A stretch of DNA of 40,299 nt from Flavobacteriales bacterium. GTDB taxonomy: Bacteria; Bacteroidota; Bacteroidia; Flavobacteriales_G; Salibacteraceae. The notes under the pieces were generated by a model. It did not search any database and had not been told where the DNA came from. It was given only the letters and a program-made list of their open reading frames with translations. A program made the position numbers and the translations under genes. Positions 35,868 through 40,299 of this stretch are shown piece by piece (the stretch's first letter is position 1; every line of letters begins with the position of its first letter). The stretch spans positions 1-40,299 of the forward strand of contig JABAYK010000015.1 of assembly GCA_018609045.1 (NCBI GenBank), given 5' to 3'.

Positions 35868-36998
35868 ATGTCAAAAAGAGATTATTACGACGTATTAGGA
35901 GTATCTAAAAGTGCTTCAGCCGAAGAAATTAAAAAGGCTTACCGCAAAATTGCCATTAAATTTCATCCAGATAAAAATCCTGATGACAAAGATGCAGAAG
36001 ACAAATTTAAAGAGGCGGCAGAAGCATATGATGTATTAGGTAACGCCGACAAGAAAGCCAGATATGATAGATTTGGCCACGCAGGCATGGGTGGAGCTGC
36101 ATCTGGCGGTTTCAGTGGAGGCGGAATGAATATGGATGACATATTCGACCAATTTGGAGATATTTTCGGCTCTGCTTTTGGAGGAGGTGGTGGTTTTGGC
36201 GGTTTTGGCGGCAGGGGCCAACGTCAAAGAGTTAGAAAAGGCACGAACCTTAGAATAAAAGTAAAACTCACCTTGGAAGAAATTGCCAATGGTGTAGAAA
36301 AGAAAATTAAGCTTAATAAACTTGTAAATGTTGCAGGAGCAAAATTTTCTTCTTGCTCAACTTGTGGAGGTAGCGGTTCTGTTTCTAGAATTACTAATAC
36401 TATTTTAGGCCAAATGCAAACTACCTCTACTTGCCCATCTTGTGAAGGCTCTGGTCAATTATTATCTGGTAGACCAGCTGGTTCAGATCATAACGGACAA
36501 AAAAGAGAAGAGAAAGTTGAAACTATTCAAATACCGGCAGGTGTTGAAGAAGGAATGCAAATTTCTTTACGAGGAAAAGGAAACGAAGGCCCAATGAACG
36601 GGGTTACTGGAGATTTAATTGTTTTAATTGAGGAGCTTCAGCATGAAAACTTCCAAAGAGATGGTATGAATATTCATTACGATTTGTATATGAATTTTGC
36701 TGATGCAGCCCTAGGTTCATCAATGGAAATACCCACTCTCGAAGGAAAAGCAAAAATTAAAATTGCCCCTGGAACTCAGGCAGGAAAAATTTTAAGACTT
36801 AAAGGTAAGGGGCTACCATCTGTTAATGCTTACGGAAGAGGTGATTTATTAATTAATGTAAACCTATGGACTCCCAAAGATTTAACAGCAGAAGAAAGAG
36901 AAATTTTAGAAAAACTTAGGGATTCTAAAAATTTTCAACCTCAAGATACCCAAAATGAAAAAAGCTTTTTCTCAAGAATGAGAGAATACTTTTCATAA
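35868..36998 (+). CDS. dnaJ: Chaperone DnaJ (Hsp40) with two of four zinc repeats
   Basis: Co-chaperone that stimulates DnaK and hands over clients; 376 aa. The J domain has H33-P-D35 and is followed by a Gly/Phe-rich linker (about 70-118). The zinc-finger region retains only two CxxCxGxG repeats, C163-S-T-C166 and C189-P-S-C192, joined by [12 protein letters not shown]. The other two repeats of the E. coli protein are replaced by a Cys-free stretch, P-A-G-S-D-H-N-G-Q. The C-terminal client-binding and dimerisation domains look complete ([17 protein letters not shown]). I think this is lineage typical rather than a local defect. Confidence 0.95.
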   Translation: MSKRDYYDVLGVSKSASAEEIKKAYRKIAIKFHPDKNPDDKDAEDKFKEAAEAYDVLGNADKKARYDRFGHAGMGGAASGGFSGGGMNMDDIFDQFGDIFGSAFGGGGGFGGFGGRGQRQRVRKGTNLRIKVKLTLEEIANGVEKKIKLNKLVNVAGAKFSSCSTCGGSGSVSRITNTILGQMQTTSTCPSCEGSGQLLSGRPAGSDHNGQKREEKVETIQIPAGVEEGMQISLRGKGNEGPMNGVTGDLIVLIEELQHENFQRDGMNIHYDLYMNFADAALGSSMEIPTLEGKAKIKIAPGTQAGKILRLKGKGLPSVNAYGRGDLLINVNLWTPKDLTAEEREILEKLRDSKNFQPQDTQNEKSFFSRMREYFS

Positions 36999-37031
36999 TT
37001 GACTAAAAAAATATTTAGAAAGTTATTTTTG
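36999..37031 (+). promoter_or_regulatory. Candidate promoter for the ABC transporter operon, abutting a terminator
   Basis: TTG (36999-37001), a 22-base spacer and TATTTTTG (37024-37031) match the Bacteroidota consensus. The TTG begins on the base after the dnaJ stop. The -7 box ends exactly where the terminator stem starts (37032), so the transcript would begin within that stem. Confidence 0.5.
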
Positions 37032-37059
37032 AGGCTCCCAAAATTGGGGGCCTTTTTTT
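37032..37059 (+). terminator. Intrinsic terminator after dnaJ
   Basis: AGGCTCCC (37032-37039) pairs with GGGGGCCT with one G-T wobble, around AAAATT, followed by seven T's to 37059. The ABC ATPase ATG starts on the next base, so the T-tract touches its start codon. Confidence 0.85.
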
Positions 37060-38001
37060 ATGTTATTAAAAGTTGAAAATATATCTAAATCATTTTCAGG
37101 CCATCAGGCTTTAAAAGATGTCTCAATTGAGATAAACCAAGGAGAAGTTTTTGGTTTACTTGGTCCTAATGGCGCTGGAAAAACAACCCTGATAAGGATA
37201 ATTAACCAAATAATAAAACAAGATAGCGGCTCTGTTTTTTTGAATGGAAACCCTATATCTAAAAAAGAAATAGAAAAAATAGGCTATTTACCCGAAGAAA
37301 GAGGGTTGTATAAAAAAATGACCATTTTAGATCAATCTATTTATTTAGCAGGTTTAAAAGGCGTTCCAAAAAAAGAGGCAAAAATTAGACTAAAAGCTTG
37401 GCTTGAAAAGTTTGAACTTATGCCTTGGGTAAACAAAAAAGTTGAAGATCTATCAAAGGGAATGCAGCAAAAAATTCAATTTATCGTTACTGTTCTACAT
37501 GAACCTAAGCTGCTGATTTTAGACGAGCCATTTTCTGGCTTCGACCCTGTTAACACAAACTTAATTAAGCAAGAAATATTAAACTTAAAACAAAACGGAA
37601 CAACCATAATTTTTTCAACCCACAACATGGCTTCGGTGGAGGAAATTTGTGAAAAAATTGCCTTAATTAACAAGTCAGAAAAAATTCTTTCCGGAAGTGT
37701 TGAAGATGTTAGAAAATCTTATTCTAAAAATGAGTTTACTGTTGGTTTTGAAGGAAACCTAATAGCTTTTACCAATGCCCTTTGGACCAATTTTGAACTA
37801 GTTGACAAACAGCAAAAAGGCAACTTAACTATCGCAAGAGTTAAATCAGTTAATGAAAGTAACCTAAATAAATTGGCTGAATCTATAATTCCATCTGTTA
37901 AATTAAGATTTTTAGAAGAAAAGCTACCTTCTATGCACGACATTTTTGTACAAGAAGTTTCAGAAAAAAAAACACAACCAAAAACCGATTTATATGAATA
38001 A
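37060..38001 (+). CDS. ABC transporter ATP-binding protein (NatA-like exporter type)
   Basis: A 313-aa ATPase driving a two-gene ABC-2 type exporter. Walker A is G35-P-N-G-A-G-K-T42. The signature is L-S-K-G-M-Q-Q-K (131-138), of the LSKGM type common in drug, lantibiotic and Na+ exporters. Walker B is L-L-I-L-D155-E156-P, followed by the switch His in S-T-H-N-M. About 90 residues beyond the ATPase core match the extra C-terminal domain of this subfamily. The start is directly after a terminator T-tract. The permease gene overlaps its end by 8 bases. Substrate is unknown. Confidence 0.92.
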   Translation: MLLKVENISKSFSGHQALKDVSIEINQGEVFGLLGPNGAGKTTLIRIINQIIKQDSGSVFLNGNPISKKEIEKIGYLPEERGLYKKMTILDQSIYLAGLKGVPKKEAKIRLKAWLEKFELMPWVNKKVEDLSKGMQQKIQFIVTVLHEPKLLILDEPFSGFDPVNTNLIKQEILNLKQNGTTIIFSTHNMASVEEICEKIALINKSEKILSGSVEDVRKSYSKNEFTVGFEGNLIAFTNALWTNFELVDKQQKGNLTIARVKSVNESNLNKLAESIIPSVKLRFLEEKLPSMHDIFVQEVSEKKTQPKTDLYE

Positions 38002-39331
38002 AATTTGGTTGATAATACAACGTGAATACACCACACGGGTAAAAAAGAAGAGTTTTTTATTACTTACCATTTTGGGCCCAATGCTAATGGCTGGGCTATT
38101 TGTATTTATTGCTTGGTTAGGTATGGAAGAAACCGAAACCCAAAATATTATTGTGGTTGACGATCAATACCCTGCATTTAAGACCATAAAAGGCGACAAG
38201 AATTTAAACTTTGAATATGGCAATTTCACTCTCGAAGAAGCCAAGCAAATGTTTACAAGCTCAAATTATACTGCTGTTCTTTATTTACCAGAGAATATTA
38301 CTTATGCCAACACCGCAATCTTATATTTCAAAAAACAACCAAGTTTATTTTCGGTAAAAAACATTGAGAACTCTGTTGAGAAAATAGTTGAAGATTTAAA
38401 ACTTGATTTATTCAAAATTGACAGAGAAACCTTTGATAAGGTAAACACCAACTTCCATTTAAATGCAGTAAAATTCAGTGAGTCTGGCAATGAAAAAGAA
38501 ATAGATTTAGAAAAAAATGCTGTTGGATTTGTTTTTGGGCTCTTTATTTATATGTTTATTTTTCTCTATGGAGTTCAAGTAATGCGCGGGGTAATTGAAG
38601 AAAAAACAAATAGAATTGTTGAAGTAATTGTTTGCTCAGTAAGGCCTTTTCAATTAATGCTTGGAAAAATAATTGGGGTAGCAATGGTAGGTTTTACTCA
38701 ATTTATTATTTGGATAATATTAACGCTTGCCCTTTACACCATAGCTTTTCAAGTTGTAATGGCTACCCAATATGGTGTAGATACAATAGGTCCATCATCA
38801 CAAATTAGTGCAGATTTAATAGGACAAATGCAAAACAACCCTGGTTTTGATTCCAAAATGCTATTACAGCAAGACAACATTATCAATAGAATTAACTTTC
38901 CACTAATGCTAAGTATGTTTGCTTTTTACTTTTTAGGGGGTTATTTATTGTACAGTGCCATGTTTGCGGCCATAGGCTCTGCAGTTGACTCAGAAACTGA
39001 TGTTCAACAATTTATGTTGCCGGTTACATTGCCTTTAATAGCAGCATACATCATTTCAATTTTTGTAATTCAAAACCCCGATGGTCCTGCAGCCTTTTGG
39101 TTTTCTATAATTCCATTTACCTCCCCTATTGTTATGATGACAAGGCTTGCAGTTGGCATCGGAGATGGTGGAATTCCATTTTGGGAAGTTGGCTTATCAA
39201 TGTCGCTATTAATTATTGCCTTTTTCATAATCGTTTGGCTAGCTTCAAAAATTTACAATGTGGGTATTTTGATGTATGGCAAAAAACCAAGCTTCAAAGA
39301 GTTGTTAAAATGGCTTAAACAAGCAGAATGA
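37994..39331 (+). CDS. ABC-2 type permease (NatB-like)
   Basis: Membrane partner of the preceding ATPase; 445 aa from the ATG at 37994. The open frame extends 16 codons further to a TTG, but M-N-K-I-W-L-I-I-Q-R-E-Y-T-T-R-V-K-K-K-S is the usual N-terminus. One transmembrane helix lies near residues 22-42 (L-L-L-T-I-L-G-P-M-L-M-A-G-L-F-V-F). A large extracytoplasmic region (about 45-170) comes next. Five or so helices then cluster in the second half, starting V-G-F-V-F-G-L-F-I-Y-M-F-I-F-L-Y-G, with the conserved R-G-V-I-E-E-K-T-N-R-I-V-E-V segment after it. The 8-base overlap with the ATPase and a 4-base overlap with ppx indicate one operon. Confidence 0.9.
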   Translation: MNKIWLIIQREYTTRVKKKSFLLLTILGPMLMAGLFVFIAWLGMEETETQNIIVVDDQYPAFKTIKGDKNLNFEYGNFTLEEAKQMFTSSNYTAVLYLPENITYANTAILYFKKQPSLFSVKNIENSVEKIVEDLKLDLFKIDRETFDKVNTNFHLNAVKFSESGNEKEIDLEKNAVGFVFGLFIYMFIFLYGVQVMRGVIEEKTNRIVEVIVCSVRPFQLMLGKIIGVAMVGFTQFIIWIILTLALYTIAFQVVMATQYGVDTIGPSSQISADLIGQMQNNPGFDSKMLLQQDNIINRINFPLMLSMFAFYFLGGYLLYSAMFAAIGSAVDSETDVQQFMLPVTLPLIAAYIISIFVIQNPDGPAAFWFSIIPFTSPIVMMTRLAVGIGDGGIPFWEVGLSMSLLIIAFFIIVWLASKIYNVGILMYGKKPSFKELLKWLKQAE

Positions 39332-40248
39332 AAAGGCTTGCTGTTTTAGATTTAGGTTCAAACACATTTAATCTACTTGTTATAGAAGTAGAAAAAAATC
39401 AACCTAAAATTATTTATGAATCTAAAACTCCTGTAAAAATTGGAGAGAATAGCTTTTCGACCAAAATTCTTCAGCCTAAACCCATAGAAAGAGGAAAATC
39501 GGCCATTTTTAGTCATGTCCTAAAAGCAAAAGAGTTCAACGTTTCACAAATATTTGGAATTGCCACTTCTGCTATTAGAAGTGCTTCAAATGGAGAAAGT
39601 TTTATATCAGATTTAAATGATGAATTTAACCTGAACATCGAAATAATTTCAGGAAACCAAGAAGCTGAGTTAATCTACTATGGTGTAAAATCAAGTTTAA
39701 ATTGGGATGGAAAAGCCATGCTGATTGATATTGGTGGTGGAAGCAATGAAATAAGTATTGCATCTCAAAACCAAAGTTACTTTTCAAAAAGTTACGATTT
39801 AGGAGTAAGCCGAATAAAACAAAAATTTGATGGCGAATTACCACTTTCAACAAGAAGGATTAAAGAAATAAAAGATTTTTATCTGAGTGAGTTAGAAGAC
39901 TTAAAAGCTGTTTTAGTAAAGCATCCTACAAATTTAATTATCGGTTCAGCAGGTACTTTTGACAGCCTTTCTCAAATTGACTCATTTTTAAAAGATGGAA
40001 AACCCACAAACAAGGAAGTTTCGTATGAGCTAAACATTGAAGACTTTATTAAAATCCATAATTCTTTGTCTAAGTTAAACTTGAATGACCTGAAAAAAGT
40101 AAATGGACTTCCACCATTTAGAGCAGAATTTATTGTTTATGGAACCCTATTTATTGAGGTAATTATAGAGTTAACCCAAGCCATTAGGATTATCCAATCG
40201 CCAAATTCTTTAAAAGAAGGATATATTGCCAAACTATTAAACCTTTAG
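39328..40248 (+). CDS. ppx: Exopolyphosphatase / guanosine pentaphosphatase family, short form
   Basis: ASKHA-fold phosphatase of 306 aa acting on polyphosphate and/or pppGpp. The phosphate-1 motif is L-D-L-G-S-N-T-F-N-L-L-V (7-18). A-T-S-A-I-R-S-A follows, and the second phosphate loop is D-I-G-G-G-S-N-E-I. It comprises only the two ASKHA domains and lacks the C-terminal HD-like domains of E. coli Ppx (about 510 aa), like the short enzymes of several phyla. Which substrate dominates cannot be told from the sequence. Its ATG overlaps the permease stop (ATGA), and a response regulator begins 3 bases after its stop. Confidence 0.9.
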   Translation: MKRLAVLDLGSNTFNLLVIEVEKNQPKIIYESKTPVKIGENSFSTKILQPKPIERGKSAIFSHVLKAKEFNVSQIFGIATSAIRSASNGESFISDLNDEFNLNIEIISGNQEAELIYYGVKSSLNWDGKAMLIDIGGGSNEISIASQNQSYFSKSYDLGVSRIKQKFDGELPLSTRRIKEIKDFYLSELEDLKAVLVKHPTNLIIGSAGTFDSLSQIDSFLKDGKPTNKEVSYELNIEDFIKIHNSLSKLNLNDLKKVNGLPPFRAEFIVYGTLFIEVIIELTQAIRIIQSPNSLKEGYIAKLLNL

Positions 40249-40251
40249 AGT

Positions 40252-40299
40252 ATGAGTAAGATATTAGTTATTGATGATGAAAAAAGCATAAGAAACTCC
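40252..40299 (+). CDS. Response regulator receiver domain, N-terminal fragment
   Basis: The last 16 codons in the window read M-S-K-I-L-V-I-D-D-E-K-S-I-R-N-S. The hydrophobic strand followed by D-D-E is the acidic pocket of a CheY-type receiver. The form I-L-V-I-D-D-E-K-S-I-R is common in NtrC-family regulators, but the output domain is outside the window. It lies 3 bases after ppx. Confidence 0.75.
   Translation, partial: MSKILVIDDEKSIRNS

Noticed and set aside
37946-37993. TTG start for the ABC permease inside the ATPase gene
   Set aside because: It adds a Lys-rich stretch unlike family N-termini; the ATG at 37994 gives the usual start and a normal 8-base overlap.
37719-38036. 105-codon minus-strand frame across the ABC ATPase/permease junction
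   Set aside because: Lies opposite two overlapping real genes and shows no recognisable domain.

Overview
The window is low-GC chromosomal DNA from a member of the Bacteroidota, most likely Flavobacteriales or a close relative. Four things point there: the order rpsL-rpsG-fusA-rpsJ...rplQ followed by carA-eno-gltA; a DUF4290 protein beside murA; promoters of the TTG-N19-TAnnTTTG type; and an almost complete lack of Shine-Dalgarno sequences in front of the genes. The genus cannot be read from the sequence. No rRNA, tRNA, CRISPR array, transposase or prophage is visible.

Plus-strand left part (1-9606). The end of a MarR-type regulator is followed by a fadN-fadA-fadE beta-oxidation operon (192-6077), which ends at a UUCG-loop terminator. 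Between fadN and fadA sits a small four-helix-bundle (S23 family) gene enclosed in near-perfect inverted repeats, so it looks like a small inserted element. Next come two paralogous small proteins with a SpoIIAA/STAS-like pattern, a soluble PAS histidine kinase directly coupled to them (6225-8362), and a DEAD-box RNA helicase with no normal start codon in front of its N-terminal motif (to 9606).

Minus-strand centre (9638-30196). Reading leftwards from a consensus promoter at 30234-30263, 32 tightly packed genes form a merged str/S10/spc/alpha cluster: rpsL, rpsG, fusA, then rpsJ through secY, infA, rpmJ, rpsM, rpsK, rpsD, rpoA and rplQ. They make ribosomal proteins, EF-G, IF-1, the SecY translocon and the RNA polymerase alpha subunit. 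A strong hairpin terminator (13423-13457) follows rplQ, and carA-eno-gltA (pyrimidine/arginine precursor, glycolysis, TCA cycle) form the next unit. It converges with the DEAD-box gene on a shared bidirectional terminator.

Plus-strand right part (30414-40299). A PcrA/UvrD helicase is followed by a DUF4290-murA-tlpA unit, then grpE-dnaJ (chaperones), an ABC exporter pair, a short-form Ppx/GppA phosphatase and the start of a response regulator.

The best candidates for something undescribed are the inverted-repeat-bounded four-helix-bundle gene inside the fad operon, the STAS-like pair plus kinase module, the helicase lacking a canonical start, and two places where a promoter -7 box abuts a terminator hairpin so that the new transcript would start inside the hairpin.
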